Of a stretch of 64,000 nt of DNA, positions 43,474 through 56,227 are shown piece by piece. The notes under the pieces are model-generated. The model was not told the origin of the DNA. It was given only the letters and a program-made list of their open reading frames with translations, and did no database searches. The position numbers and the translations under genes were made by a program. Within the stretch, counting starts at the first letter, position 1, and each line of letters begins with the position of its first letter. This DNA is from Glycine soja. Lineage: Eukaryota > Streptophyta > Magnoliopsida > Fabales > Fabaceae. Location of the stretch: positions 37,483,112 to 37,547,111 of the forward strand of contig NC_041002.1 of assembly GCF_004193775.1 (NCBI RefSeq), read 5' to 3'.

Positions 43474-46423
43474 TGTGACACCCTCTACCCCTCATCTATA
43501 TACTAACAAAGGAATAAAAATTCAAATATTAATTAAAAGCATTTTTTAATACATTTTTAAATACAAGCCTTTCAAAGGGATAAAAGGTTCACAATCACTT
43601 TCTTCTATATCATTTTTAAACTTGTCCAAATAAATAATAAAGTCATCGGCTCAAACAAGGCCGTCTGAGACTTCATAGAATTAATATAAAACCCTATACC
43701 CCAATGTCACATCCTATCAGAGCGTTGTGTCTCGATGTCCTTCAGCATAATATTCCTTAAAGCAGTTCACCTAGTCATCTGCTCCCCCAAACACAAAATT
43801 CAAGATCATCACAGGATCCAAACACAAACAACAAATCGGGAGTGAGTTATCACATTCCTAACTAATAGAGAAACAAGACAACTAGATATACATATCATAT
43901 AAACCAAATAAAACTTACTTACACGTAATTCATGTAATTCCACCACTTTGTCATTCAAAGTTCATTTTTCATCCATCAATCACACTTTTCAATCATCAAT
44001 CACATTACACAAGAATCACACGCTCTGATCAAGACATAATAACACCTCAATTTCATAATAAACAATTAGCAAGCGCATGAGACAGTTATGCTAAGACTCA
44101 AGCCTATATGCAATTGGTACCATGTCAGTGAAAAACCACCCTGGGGCATTTAGGAGTACATAACAAGACACACCACACAATGGGTTTGTCAGGTCACTCT
44201 CACTAAGTAAAATCATAGGGAGACCAGTCAGGGTCACAATGTTTTTCAAGAATGCTCCAACCATATGGGATCAGCATAGGCTTAAAGGAGCACTCAAACC
44301 CGATGACCCCCAAGGCCTACACTCCGAAGAGTCCGTCAAGGTCTCTCCCTCCTGATTCAGGTCCAACCCCTAAAATCATTTTAGCACACAGACACTGCTC
44401 GTGAATTGTACAATACCCATGACCTCACACTCGTGTGTTAAACACGTACAACATATTGCGCTACAATTTAACATTGGTTCCTAAATAGGAAACCTACACT
44501 TTCTCTTTAATACTGGTTCCTAAATAGGAAACCTACATTTTCTCTTTAACAATGCGCATCAACGTTTTTCTCAAGATAACGCTAGTCGGGTTATTGTACA
44601 ATCCATAGTTTACAACACAAGTAATTTCACATCAAGTGTTAACTACACACTTATCCACAACTAGAACTCATTCACAATTTCACATCTCATAGTGTCACAA
44701 TCCACCATCACATGTTTTCACGTATCTCACAATTCAACACATGTTCTACTTTACACTTTTACTCAATCTCAATAACAATATTATAATCTCAAGGCAACAT
44801 ATTATTCCATAATTCATCACATATTTCATTTATAAACATTGCTCATGAATTATACAATACCACGACCTCACACTCATGTTTCAAACATGTTTAACACAAT
44901 TGCGCTACAATTTAACACTGGTTCCTAACTAGGAACCTACACTTTCTCTTTAACACTGCGCATAAACACTGGTCGGGTTATTGTATAATTCATAGCTCAC
45001 AATATAATTAATGTAACATCAAATGTTAAACACATCCACTTATTCACAATCGAATATCATGTCCACACTTTAATATCACATCAACCATCTCATAACATTC
45101 CTAATGATATTCATAAGGTACAACACACATGTTCATCAAATTTAACCATAATATTCTCAAACTCCAACACTTAATAATTTTTGGAATCATACTATAACAC
45201 TCTACAATATTATTTACATAAATTATTAATATAAATAACTACCTCTATATATATAAGCTAGCATACATCATATTGAATCACAAATATCAAAGTAAGCTTT
45301 CAATGCACAAATTCTAAATAATTATATGAACACTTTGGTCAATTTCAATTATGATATTAATTTTTTAAATTATATATAAAAACCTAAAAAAAAGCAAGAA
45401 AAAGAGAAAATACAAAATCAATATCTCTCTCTAAATTTTTCCTTACTTTATTTCATCAATTCATATTAATTAGAAAAATGCTCGATTTATAGGATTCACG
45501 CTCAACACAATAGCATATCAATTTCACAACAATTGGTCTGTCAAACATATATAATTCACTGTAATAATTATAAGGATAAAATGAAAATTGCAAAAACACC
45601 CCAAAACTCATTCCAATTGATATCTCTAAGGATCCCTACAAATGTTCTCACTAATTCCCAATTGTGAATAACTCATCCCTTACCACTAAGCGGACTCACA
45701 TGTCTTCATCCAGTGATAGCAGCATCTCTAGTGGTTCCCTGAGATCCCTCCAGTTATTCCCCCGACTGCTCCGATAGAATTCCCAAACGTCAGAGAGATG
45801 GAGAAGAGATTGAAGCCTCCACTTGTACTGTCTTCATGAGATTCCTTTTTCTCCCTCCACGAATATTATCACGCAAATCCCAACGGTGAAAGTGTGAGAA
45901 ATTAAATTTCAAACAACATAACCAATGCGAAAGGTATTTCTCTCAGCTCAAACATGATATCGAAATTCCGAACGGTGAGAATGCTCGGAATTGGTCTTCG
46001 AACCTAGTGCTCAAATTTCACGACGATCCAACGGTGAACGAGTCTGAGATCGTTGTTTTTCTGAGACAGGTTAGGTGGTCTGCGGGAAAAAGAGAGGGTT
46101 TTGGGAGAAGAGAGAAGAAACGAAATTGTGAGTCTCAAAACTGACATAGCATGTTGCTATTTATAGCTAGAGGCATTTACGACCTATTATTTACTCTATT
46201 TATTTATTTATTATTTATTATTTTATAAAAACAAACTTTATTTTATTCTCTATCAAACAAATAAATAAAATACCCTTTTTATTTTCTCTCAAATCATTAT
46301 TTTAATTAATAATTATATCTCCTTATTTATTTATTTATAAAATCTCATCATTTTTTTTAAAACTCTATTTATTTATAAATAACAATCTTTTTTAATCTAG
46401 TTTACGAAAATTGGGATGTTACA
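43474..46423 (-). repeat. solo long LTR, family T copy 3, nested
   Basis: Minus orientation: starts TGTAACATCCC at 46423 and ends GGTGTCACA at 43474; 2950 bp. Perfect AACCA duplication at 43469-43473 and 46424-46428. TATA-like CTATAAATAG (46157-46166, minus). It exceeds copy 1 partly because a ~444-bp segment is repeated in tandem (GCTCRTGAATTRTACAATAC at 44397 and 44841). The youngest-looking of the three family-T copies by its ends and duplication. Confidence 0.83.
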
Positions 46424-46690
46424 AACCATGTTCTTATTTTCTATTGCCTTGTGATATATTAGAATGGTTATTATGTATATGTTAATGGTTTGGTGTTGAT
46501 ATATGTGATTTTGAAATTTGGATGTTGATTTGATGATATGTATGGACATAAATGGAATTTGATGATTGAGAATGTTGTATGCATGCTTGAATTTGATGTA
46601 GTGTTGTTCACATAGTATGGGGTGGTATTAGATTTGAGAAAAATGGAGTTCTTATGAGAAAATTTGTATCCCTTATTCCCTTGAATCATT

Positions 46691-46961
46691 TTAGTCGACT
46701 ATAATGTTCTATAATCGATTAAAACAAGCTCTAGGGGTTGGATTTTGGTTTAGCCTACGCAAATAGTCAATTATGTGGTCTAGTAATTGACTATTTTAAG
46801 TTCCAAGGATTGTGTTTTAATTCAGATTTACAAATAGTCAATTATTTGGTATGATAATTGATTATTTATATCAATAAAAGCCCTCCTTAAAAAGTTATGT
46901 TAGATTTAGTCATAGTCAATTATTTGGTATGAAAATCGACTATAGTAAGACATAGTCGACT
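46691..46961 (+). repeat. series of palindromic hairpins, TAGTCGACTA / ATAGTCAATTA type
   Basis: At 46691-46722, 46761-46796, 46831-46867 and 46911-46943: arms such as AATAGTCAATTA pair with TAATTGACTATT around a loop TTTGGTATG or TGTGGTCTA. A further TAGTCGACTA lies at 46952-46961. They lie in the U3-like part of the family-V LTR. Confidence 0.75.
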
Positions 46962-48826
46962 AAATGGACCAAAAGTCAATCTTCAAGTGGGAATTAGGGA
47001 AGATTGTCTTAAGAGAAATTGTACCTAGATACTATCTAACTATTGGCGATGGTCTTACTCAAAAATAGTGTATAACTCTAGAAAAACAAAGGCCGAGTTG
47101 TCGGTAATAAGTAAAATTTTCAAATAGATTGTAATTTTAGGCATAGTATGCTTCCATACTAGGTCTTTGGATAAACATAAAAGTTGGAGATAATCTTCTT
47201 AGCACATGAGACAAGAATCAACTTGATTGAGTTATTATATCTTTAAGTATCATGTTTATAAGCTTTGAAGGTCATAGGCACATAATAGAAAATGAAGGAA
47301 ATAGTAACCCAAAACTAATGAGATGATAACCTTAAACATGAAGTGGAAAGTTGTTATAATAGTATAATGATGCATAAATTATATGATTTGCTTGGTCTAT
47401 ACTCTTATTGTTGATGAAATTGATTATTTTATGATGAGATAATTATGTTAAATGATAATATCTTGAGTTGTGTTGGTTGATTTTCTTGATAATCATATGA
47501 ACATCATTTGATGAGGTGAATGTGGTAATGTTGATAAGATGGTGATAATTGATAATAATACTATCTTGTGTTGTGACCATCCATAGGTGTTGGAGGGTTA
47601 GTTATGACCTTTGGGAAGGATTTTGTTGAAAAGAATATGGTATACTTGGGAGAGTGAATTTCATGCCAAAACTCTATCTCATTAAAGCGACCCAGGGATC
47701 TCACCTAGTGGGGTATCTTTCCAAGTACCATTCTTAGGTTTTAACTTCGAATTGTGTGTTGGAGTGGTGAAAACTACTTCTCAAGAAGTTTAGTGAGATG
47801 GTGAGTATGGATGTGTCATACCTAAAACTCTTAAGGAATCTAAGTTTAGTTATTGTTGTTGTGAGTAGGCATGTAAGTTGTGGGTGCTTGGAAGGCCATC
47901 AACCTAATGCTGGAGGTTTTCATGGTGGCTAACATCCAAGGAGCCTATAGAATAGATGAGTGGGTGAACTCCTAGAGAGGTTAAAGTTATGAATACCTTT
48001 TACCAAGGTAATCCACTACCCATGCTCATCTATTTTTGATAAAACCATAAATCCTCTGTAGAGTTAATTTGGGTCTCCCTGAATGATTAGATCATAGACT
48101 GCGACTATGTTAAAGGATGTATTCATATTAATCGCTCATGTAGTGTAAAACTCCATGGAGTCGAGTCTGTCTTTGATGTTGATGATTGATGGATTGATGA
48201 TGATGATGTTTGATGGATGAATCATGGTAATGACAATTGATTGATTAATGATGATCATGGTGTATGATAATTGAATCTTGATGTGATGGTTGATGAACTC
48301 ATGATTATTATGAGATGCTCTATCATAAGATATTCTTTGTTATATGGATTCTAAGACTTATGATCTATGTATGATTTCTACATACTATGTTATATATGTG
48401 ATAATGGTATATCATGCTTTAATTATTAAGTTTTATCCTATTTTAGTATGTTTATTTTTTGTAAACTTACCTTTGCGTTGTTGTACATCTAGTTTGTGTC
48501 TGTGATGATCACGTATTTGATGTACATGGGGAGTAGATACTAGGAGATGGCCTTGTGTCTTCAAAGGCTTCACAGATATGTGTATCTGGACGTGAAGATG
48601 TGTTATCATTTTTTTTTCCTCTTCAAAGTTATGTATGGTGTAAAGCGGCTTAGAGTTTATGTAGTTTATCCTTATAGTGTGGTTTATGTTTATATGCAAG
48701 TACCGACGACATTTGAGTTTATAATGTTGTATATGTATCACATGATATTTTATCTTTGTATGTTGTGTTTAGGCTTTTGGCTTTTGAAACGCAAAATGTT
48801 TACAAGTGATTTCATAATAAAATTAA

Positions 48827-49427
48827 GGTTTAATTACTCATTTGGTCCCTATAGTTTCATCATTTGTACATTTTAGTTCATATAGTTTTAAAGTGATTTT
48901 TTAATACCTATAAATTATATTTAATTCTCTTTTAGTCCTTGTAGTTTGAAAGTAATTTTTTAGTCCTTATAATTTGCATTTTAATATTTTTTTAGTCCAT
49001 ATATTTTATATTTTAATTTCCTTTTAGTCCTTACAATCAAAATATGAGGTAATATTATCAATTATAATTAATTATATAAATATTAGCAAATAATTCGTAA
49101 CTAATTTATCGCAAGATAATTTATAATAAAAAATAGTTGGTAATTTATAAACAATTTGTAGCTAATTATTTATATATGTTTTTTTGTAGTAAGGACTAAA
49201 AGATAATTAAAATACAAATTATAAAGACTAAAAAGATCGCTTTCAAACTATAAGGACTAAAAGAGAATTAAAATATAAACTATAAGGACTAAAAAGACAA
49301 CTTTTAAACTATATGGACTAAAAGATAATTAAAATATAAACTATAAGAACTAAAAAATCACTTTCAAATGATAGGAACTAAAAGGTACAAATCGTGAAAC
49401 TATAAAGCCCAAATGAATAATTTAACC
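48827..49427. mobile_element. Mutator-like foldback MITE
   Basis: TIRs GGTTTAATTACTCATTTGG (left) and complement GGTTAAATTATTCATTTGG (right); the whole element is a long imperfect palindrome of ACTAAAAGAGAATTAAAATA-type blocks. Flanking 9-mers TAAAATTAA (48818-48826) and TACAATTAA (49428-49436) match 8 of 9. 601 bp, no coding content. Confidence 0.72.
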
Positions 49428-49519
49428 TACAATTAATAGAAGAGTTTTAAATGAATTAAAATAAAGTCTTTGACTAAAGTTAGTTGTTAGTTTCATGTAA
49501 CATATCGTTACTTGTAACA

Positions 49520-49900
49520 TTTTTTTAAGAATATGCTTGAAATATGCAAAATCATAATAGGATTACATGTCTCCTACATACATGGGACATACATTATAAA
49601 ATTGAACCATAATATTTCAAGTGTGCTATTCGTTCAATATGATTTGGCTAAGTGCAAAAATTGGCATAGATAATTGGCTTAGTGTAAAAATTGGCATAGA
49701 AAATTGTCATAGTGTGATGATTTTTACTTGGATTTTTGTGTTTGTATCTAACTGACATTACAATCTTATCTTCAATGTGATGGTCTTTATTAAATGAACG
49801 ATTAAGTAATATTGACTAAGAATGTGTTTAAAATATGTAAAATCACAATGTGTAAGAAAACATAATAAAATTGAAGCACAATTATTTTTAATCATGTTTG
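49520..49900. repeat. tandem array continuation right of the nested LTR
   Basis: AAGAATATGCTTGAAATATG, GTAAAAATTGGCATAGA (twice) and CTAAGAATGTGTTTAAAATA match units at 42000-42815. Confidence 0.6.
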
Positions 49901-51600
49901 TTGACCCATGAATCCCACGAGCGACCTTTACATAATTGAAGTGCCAATAAGTATAGTTATAAGATTAAATTTTAAAATTATAGAAGGATTGTTCATTTTG
50001 AGAAAGAAATAAGTTTTAAAATTTAGTTTTCCATTAGGTCAAAAATATAAAATTAAAATAATAGTAAACTGTGAAAATAACATAAATGCTTAATTAAAAA
50101 GATTCTGATTTAAATTTATAAAATACTACTGAAATCTACAATAAATCATGTATCAACTCTTTATTTTAATAATATTTCTTACCTGATTTCATAAAATAAA
50201 ATATGCATCCCCATTAATTTTATTCTATATATAGAAATTGTATATTTTAAAATATTTACATCTAAATATTAAAGTTAAGAGAAAAATTAAATTTACTTAG
50301 ATTAAAGAAAATCTTCAATAAATTACATAATTGAGAAGATAATAAATGGTGATTTTCTAAAAATATGATTTTACATTTTATTCAAATAGATATATAAATA
50401 AAAATTAAATTATATTAAGATTATTATCATAGCAAAAAATAACTTAATCATAATAATTTTGACGTTAGTGGTATTTTAGGAAAATTGTTCATTTCCGAGA
50501 TTTAGGTGTAAATTTTGTTACTTGATTTTATAAAAAAAATATTCATTCCCATAATTTTTATTTTATACATAATTTATATCTTGATTAATGAGTTTATATT
50601 TTTTTTTACAAATCTTCAATAATTTAAATGAATGATGATTTGTCCAAAAATTAACTTTAAACATTAATTTTACTGATATTTTATTTGTTTTACCCATACT
50701 TTAAATGCTTTTTTTTTATAAAATGTTCATTCCTATGACATTACCTTAATATATAATTTCTGTATTAATAAATCGACTTATAGATATAAATTTATAATAG
50801 AAAACTTAAATTATACACATAAAAGAAAATCTTCAATAACTTGTATAATTAAGAAGATAATAAATAAGAAATAAATAATTATTTGTCTAAAAATTGATTT
50901 TAGACATTATTTTTACACATACTTTCAATGTTAGATAAAATAAAACTTTCAACAAATTATTTAATGTAGATGATAATAAGCAAGAAAAAGAATATATTTA
51001 TATTAAAAATTTTATAACAATTATATATTAAATAAATTTAATTTCATTTCAATAATTTAGGTGTTAGTATGATATTAGATAAATTATTTATTCCCATGAG
51101 TTAATTGAAAATTTTCTTAATATATTTCACAAAAAATGTTCACCGAATGAGTTTTATTTTACATATAGATACAATAATATTTTTTATAAGCATAATTAAT
51201 TATAAATATCAATGCATAAAAAGTTCAAATTGGACCAAGTAAAAAAAAACGTTATGTTGTTTTAATGTTTTCCGTACAATTTTACAAAATTAGAAATATG
51301 TTAATAATTTAAATTTGGAAATGAAACAAAGCAAATCTCTCTAATATAACTGCAAATAACTTTTAACATTTTTCCAAATTAGTTTTACACTCGGAAGTAC
51401 ATTAATTTGAGGGTTTTTTTTTTACTTTAATTAAAGTTTATCTTCATTTTTACTTTAATTATTATCTTCAACAGTTTATGTAACAAACACTAAAAATAAT
51501 ATTATATAAATATTATTTTTTTGTTTTCTATATAAAGCAAAGCATCCGTACTTGTCTTATATATTTCGGGTGTGGATGGACATATCTAGCGCCTCCTTGT
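49901..51600. repeat. AT-rich degenerate tandem repeats
   Basis: AAAATCTTCAATAAATTAC-like blocks near 50310, 50605 and 50829, each followed by a GATAATAAAT or TGATGATTT block and by TTCATTCCCAT-type phrases. Spacing ~220-300. No genes. Confidence 0.45.
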
Positions 51601-51609
51601 TCATATCAT

Positions 51610-51931
51610 TTACAACTATTTTAAAAAAATGGTGGAAAAAGAGGGGCAGAGCCCCTAAACGAAAACTAAATTAAAAACCCTGATGAAAACAAATACAATG
51701 TACATCAGCATGCACCACAAGGGATGGAAAAGGAGGAACTAAGTAAAAAATGACATTACTAGAAACACCAAGTCCATGCTTTGCAAAAGCATCAACCACT
51801 TGGTTGACTTCCCTAAAAGTATGCATCCAAGAATGAAAATCATTTGAAGCTGTTATGTGCTGAATATCGTTAAGAATGTGAGCATATTCATGCGAAGCTA
51901 GGCATGTTGAAATTTCAGTTCTTTTGCACAT
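51610..51931 (-). pseudogene. LINE 3' end: RNase H fragment and 3' UTR
   Basis: The frame reads HTFREVNQVVDAFAKHGLGV (about 51823-51764), matching the last RNase H motif of plant LINE-encoded proteins, with PPFPSLV downstream. The following minus-strand sequence GTTTAGGGGCTCTGCCCC fits a LINE 3' UTR. The 5' side is cut at ~51931, where the copia LTR begins. Confidence 0.55.
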
Positions 51932-53273
51932 TTTGTTTTTCGGTTGTTATTTCTATGGAAAGTGATTTTTTTATTTTCTATCCATATTCGGTAACTACCC
52001 ATGATCTTTTCCCAATATTTTAATCATACCCACGTTCTGATACATGAAGATTGAGCTTTGTGATGGACAAAGCTCTATAAATAGAAATGAATATTCTCAA
52101 TTTTGATTATCAAGCCTACTTCTCTCTTCAAATAAAATACACCATCAAGTTTGAGCACGTGAGGGTCTAAAATGCTAAAATTGTGAAGGATGAAAAAAGT
52201 CAATAGCAATGGTCGGAGGTAGGTATGATGTAACTCCATATGGAGCTTGTAGGCTTTAGAAATTCTTCATCAATGAGATCCTTTGCTTCTTGAAGATCAA
52301 TGACAGTGGAATGAAGAAGGAAGAAAGATGATTGGAGATGCCACTTCAAGGAGAAGATGAGTCAAGAACAAGATCACCACCATAAGAAGCCATGGATAAG
52401 AGCTTGAAGATAGGAGAAGATGAGCGGAGGGAGAAGGAGCACAAAATTTTATGCCTCAAAAGAGGTCTGAACTTTGAAATGTAATTCTCAAATGATCAAA
52501 GTTGAAAAAATGCACGCACAAGACCTCTATTTATAGCCTAAGTGTTACACAAAATTGGAGGGAAATTTAAATTTCTATTCAAATTTCACTTGAATTTGAA
52601 TTTAAATTTGTGGAGCCAAATTTGGAGTCAAAATTTCACTAATTATGATTAGTAAATTTTGGCTATGATTCAGTCCACTAATCCAAGATCAAGTCCAAGA
52701 TTCTTCACTAATTGTGTTTAGATGTGTCATGAGGCATGTAAAGCATGAAGGACATGCACAAAGTGTGACTATATGATGTGGCAATGGGTGTAGCAAGCAA
52801 ATGTTCACCTCCCCCTTAGGAAGGTCCAAAATTTAATTGGATTGGACTTCTCCCAATTTAATTAAATTTCTCTCCCAACACACACATCAAATAGTCCACT
52901 TAATGCATGTGAAATTATAAAACTACCCCTAATACAAAAACTAGTCTAGGTGTCCTAAAATACAAGGGCTGAGAGTCCTAAATACAAGGCCCAAAAATAA
53001 TGAAATCCTAATCTAATATGTACAAAGATAATTGGGATTATACTTAGCACATGGGTCAAAAATCTACCCTAAGGCTTATGAGAACTTGAGGGTCTTCTTC
53101 AGCAGCTATGACTCAATCTTCTTGGAGTCTTCTATCCAATGCCCTCGGGGATAGGATTGTATCAAGGTACCTTAGAAAATTATTTTTCTTCTCTACTCCC
53201 ATTGTTTGATCTCAATGAATGTGTTGTTTATGGTTGTTAACGTGTTCAAACCAATATATTTAAATATTTTACA
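51932..53273 (+). repeat. Ty1/copia 5' LTR, split by a solo LTR
   Basis: It ends TTTTACA at 53273, two bases before a perfect PBS. TATAAATAG lies at 52076-52084, followed by a leader. The sequence 51932-52225 is continuous with 53170-53273 once the nested LTR and one target copy are removed. The exact left boundary is uncertain. No matching 3' LTR was identified near 57350. Confidence 0.55.
52226..53164 (-). repeat. solo LTR, family G, nested in the copia LTR
   Basis: AGGTA flanks both ends (52221-52225 and 53165-53169). On the minus strand it starts TGATACAATCCTATCCCC and continues GGGCATTGGATAGAAGACTC, clearly related to the LTR at 14157, and ends TTACATCA. 939 bp. No PBS or internal sequence adjoins. 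Confidence 0.78.
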
Positions 53274-53275
53274 TT

Positions 53276-53289
53276 TGGTATCAGAGCCA
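53276..53289 (+). promoter_or_regulatory. copia primer binding site
   Basis: TGGTATCAGAGCCA, an exact match to the initiator-Met tRNA 3' end. Confidence 0.88.
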
Positions 53290-54622
53290 TCTTTGCCTCT
53301 GCTTTGTTTTTTTTTTTTTTTTGGCACTCATACGTTGTTTTATTCAGACATGGGCATTCTGTTTTTTAATGTTTTAATTCATATTAAGACTGAAAATCAT
53401 ATCGGAATCGATTTTTTATCTATGATAATTTAGGCTTTGTAAATGATTGAAAACCATTGGGTTTAATAAACTAAATAATTGAATGTGGGTCCTTTTCTAC
53501 TTAATTGAAGCCTAATAACCCTTTGATATTACATAAAATTTTGAAACACGTTGTCATCACTTTTCTTTGAAAGTCCATGTATACCTTTTACTTCTATAAC
53601 CAATTTTGTATATGCGCTTTTAAGTTTGCATATATACCTTTTTCTTTGGAGTTATATTATTTGCTTTTAAGTTTTATAAGGTGTTTTAATGATTTTAATT
53701 AATATGCTGCTCATAATTAATTTATTATTTATGTGTTGGAAACTAATTTAATTATATGAGTTTGCATATATAATTTTTACTAATAATTATACATGTGATA
53801 AATAATTAAATTAAATGGTTTAGCACATATATGATTGAGTTATTTAGTGTATTTTAATGTGTTTAATTTTTTTTAGTTTAATTGTATGTTTAAATTTTGA
53901 TCTTTATTTAAGCATGCAATACTAAGTTCTAAAAAATATGCACGTTAAAATAATGATTGAAGAGCTTACATGCTTCCTTTTATTGAATAATGATATGCAT
54001 TGTTTATTTATTTAATGATATGCATTGTTTATTTATTTCTTGAATTTTGTATGTATGATTTTACGATTATTGTACATGTAAAATTATGTTAAATAATATT
54101 TGTGCAATTATTCAATTATTTGCATTATTAAGAATGTCATGCAAATATTTAGGTCTTTATTAAGAATTAATTAATGTTAAGTGATTAATATAATTTAATT
54201 GATTAGAGAATAACTACAACATCTTTAATTGATTAGGTTTAAATGTATTAAGTGTTAAAATCACATTTAAAATGTTAGTTGTGATTAATCATTTGTAATA
54301 TAATATAGTCTACCCACATGAATTTTATTATATTTGTATGACTAATTAGGATAAAATATCAGGTTATATTTCTTAATTTACCCACGGAAATTAAAAAAAA
54401 GCATAATTTGATAGTTTTATCATAAGTTGAATCTAATTGAGTAGGACTTTTATCCCCACAAGCAAGTTTTATGTCACTAGGTTCATAAACTAATACATGT
54501 TTTACATTGGTAAAACATAATATTTTATTTAGTCTCAAATTATGAATAATGAGAATGTACGTTTGAACTTTGCAGTTAATCAATCTGCCAACATTTTTTA
54601 TATTAAGTGTGATATTCCCGAA
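53290..54622 (+). other. copia leader between PBS and gag
   Basis: AT-rich, no frame of note. At ~1.3 kb it is longer than usual for a copia leader, so it may contain unrecognised insertions. Confidence 0.4.
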
Positions 54623-55340
54623 ATGAACGAGGACAATTATATAAGGTTTTGAGGGAAAGAATTCTCCTTCATCTAGGCTGGATGAATATTGACTATGCCA
54701 TTAGAAAAAATGAACCATCAAGTATTACTAAAACTAGCACTCCAGATGTTGTTGATCTTTATGAAAAATGGGAGACATCTAATCGTCTCTCTATGATGTT
54801 CATAAAAACCAATATATTTTTTAGCATTCGTAGTTCTGTCGATCAACATGAAAAAGTCAAGGATCGTTTGAAGGTTATTGATGATCAATTTGTTACATCT
54901 AATAAGTCTCTTGTCAACACCCTTATAATGCAGTTCTCATCCTTAAAGCTCCATGGGATAAGAGGAGTGTGTGATCACATCATACGCATGAGGGATATAG
55001 TGGCTCAGCTGAAAGCCTTGGAAGTTACCATGTTAGATTCTTTCCTAATAAACTACATTTTATGTACTATTCCTGTGCAATATGCCCCTATCAAAATCTT
55101 CATAACACACATAAGGATAAATGGTCAATTAATGAGCTATTAACTGTGTGTGTTCAAGAAGAGAAAAGGTTAATAATGGAACAAGGTGAAAAGGTATATT
55201 TGAATGCTCAGGAAAAGAAGAAAAGGGATCAAGCCAAGAATAAGGTCAAGATTCCTGCTCAGACAGTCATAAAGAAAGAGTCAAAGTGTTTCTTTTGCAA
55301 GTAGAAAGGGAACATGAAGAAAGACTGCTCAAAATTTAAG
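54623..55340 (+). pseudogene. gag: copia gag remnant
   Basis: ATG at 54623 (MNEDNYIRF), a shift near 54650, then an open stretch with ERILLHLGWMNIDYAI and IRMRDIVAQLKALE (capsid region), and after a second shift SINELLTVCVQEEKRL and the knuckle CFFCK-stop-KGNMKKDC near 55287-55330. Stop and shifts make it nonfunctional. Confidence 0.68.
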
Positions 55341-55402
55341 ACCTTGACAAGAAAGGTACTCCATTTAGTTTTGTTTTTTATGAATCTAATATAGTTAATG
55401 TT

Positions 55403-55460
55403 AATCATAACACACTGTGGATTAATTCTGGTTATACAATTCATGTTTCTAATACCTTGT
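55403..55460 (+). pseudogene. copia protease active-site remnant, Asp changed
   Basis: Reads LWINSGYTIHVSNTL and then a stop. The conserved D-S-G is N-S-G here, so the protease is dead apart from the stop. Confidence 0.55.
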
Positions 55461-55522
55461 AGGGTATGGAAAACCTAAGGAGGTCAATGGGAAGTAAGCA
55501 GTACATCTATTCATGAGGCAAG

Positions 55523-56227
55523 ATGAGCTCACATGTGGAAGCCATTGGGACATGCAGTTTAGCTTTAAGTAGCTATTTTATTTTATGTTTAGAAAAGACA
55601 TTTTGTGTTCCAAGTTTTTCTAAGAATTTGATTTTTGTATCAAGACTTTCACCATTGGGTTTTTCCTTTAATATTTTGGATTCTGGTTTTTCTTTAATTA
55701 ATAAATCTGGAATTATTGGTTTTGTTGCATTACATGATAGGCTTTACTTTATTGAATTGCAAAATGATGTTGCCTATAATTCTATGCATGTTACTGTTGG
55801 GTCAAAACGATGTGTTGTAAATGAGGAATCCTCTGTGTTGTGGCACCGAAGATTAGGACACATCTCTATTGAGAGAATTATGAGATTGGTAAGTGAAGGA
55901 GTACTTAGTGCTTTGGATTTTGTTGATTTTGAAACTTGTGTATATTGCATTAAGGGTAAGCAAACTAACAAGTGTAAAAAGGGAGCAAAGAAGAGCTCAA
56001 ACCTATTAGAAATCATACATATTGATATTTATTGTCCAGACATAGACTCAAGTGGCCTGAAATACTTTACCACTTTTATAGATGATTATTCACAACACAT
56101 GTATCTCTACTTACTTCATTCTAAAAATGAAGCTTTAGAAGCTTTTAAAGTTTTTAAGGCCGAAGTGGAGAAACAATGTGGAAAGCAAATTAAGATTGTG
56201 AGATCCAATAGATGTGGAGAGTATTAG
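55523..56227 (+). pseudogene. pol: copia GAG-pre-integrase and integrase N-half
   Basis: 234-codon frame: FCVPSFSKNLIFVSRL (pre-integrase), WHRRLGHIS with CVYCIKGKQ (HHCC zinc site intact), HIDIYCPD (first catalytic Asp), FIDDYSQHMYLYLLHSK. The second catalytic Asp is lost (VRSNRCGEY where D is expected). A stop follows at 56225. Confidence 0.75.

Larger units (their letters stand above)
42816..49519 (+). repeat. long gypsy-type LTR (family V) inserted in the tandem array and itself split twice
   Basis: Starts TGTAACATTGTGATT; the proposed end GTAACA at 49519 is uncertain. Removing the nested LTR (43474-46423) and MITE (48827-49427) leaves ~3.1 kb. It has a CT/TTC-rich leader (43098-43130), hairpins with TAGTCGACTA (46691-46960), and near the end a box GTGATGATCACGTATTTG (about 48501) in the position of the family T/U box. 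Same host repeat on both sides. No target duplication was resolved. Confidence 0.5.

Noticed and set aside
48547..48876. 109-codon plus frame rich in aromatic residues
   Set aside because: Overlaps an opposite-strand frame within the family-V LTR and runs into the MITE; no domain.
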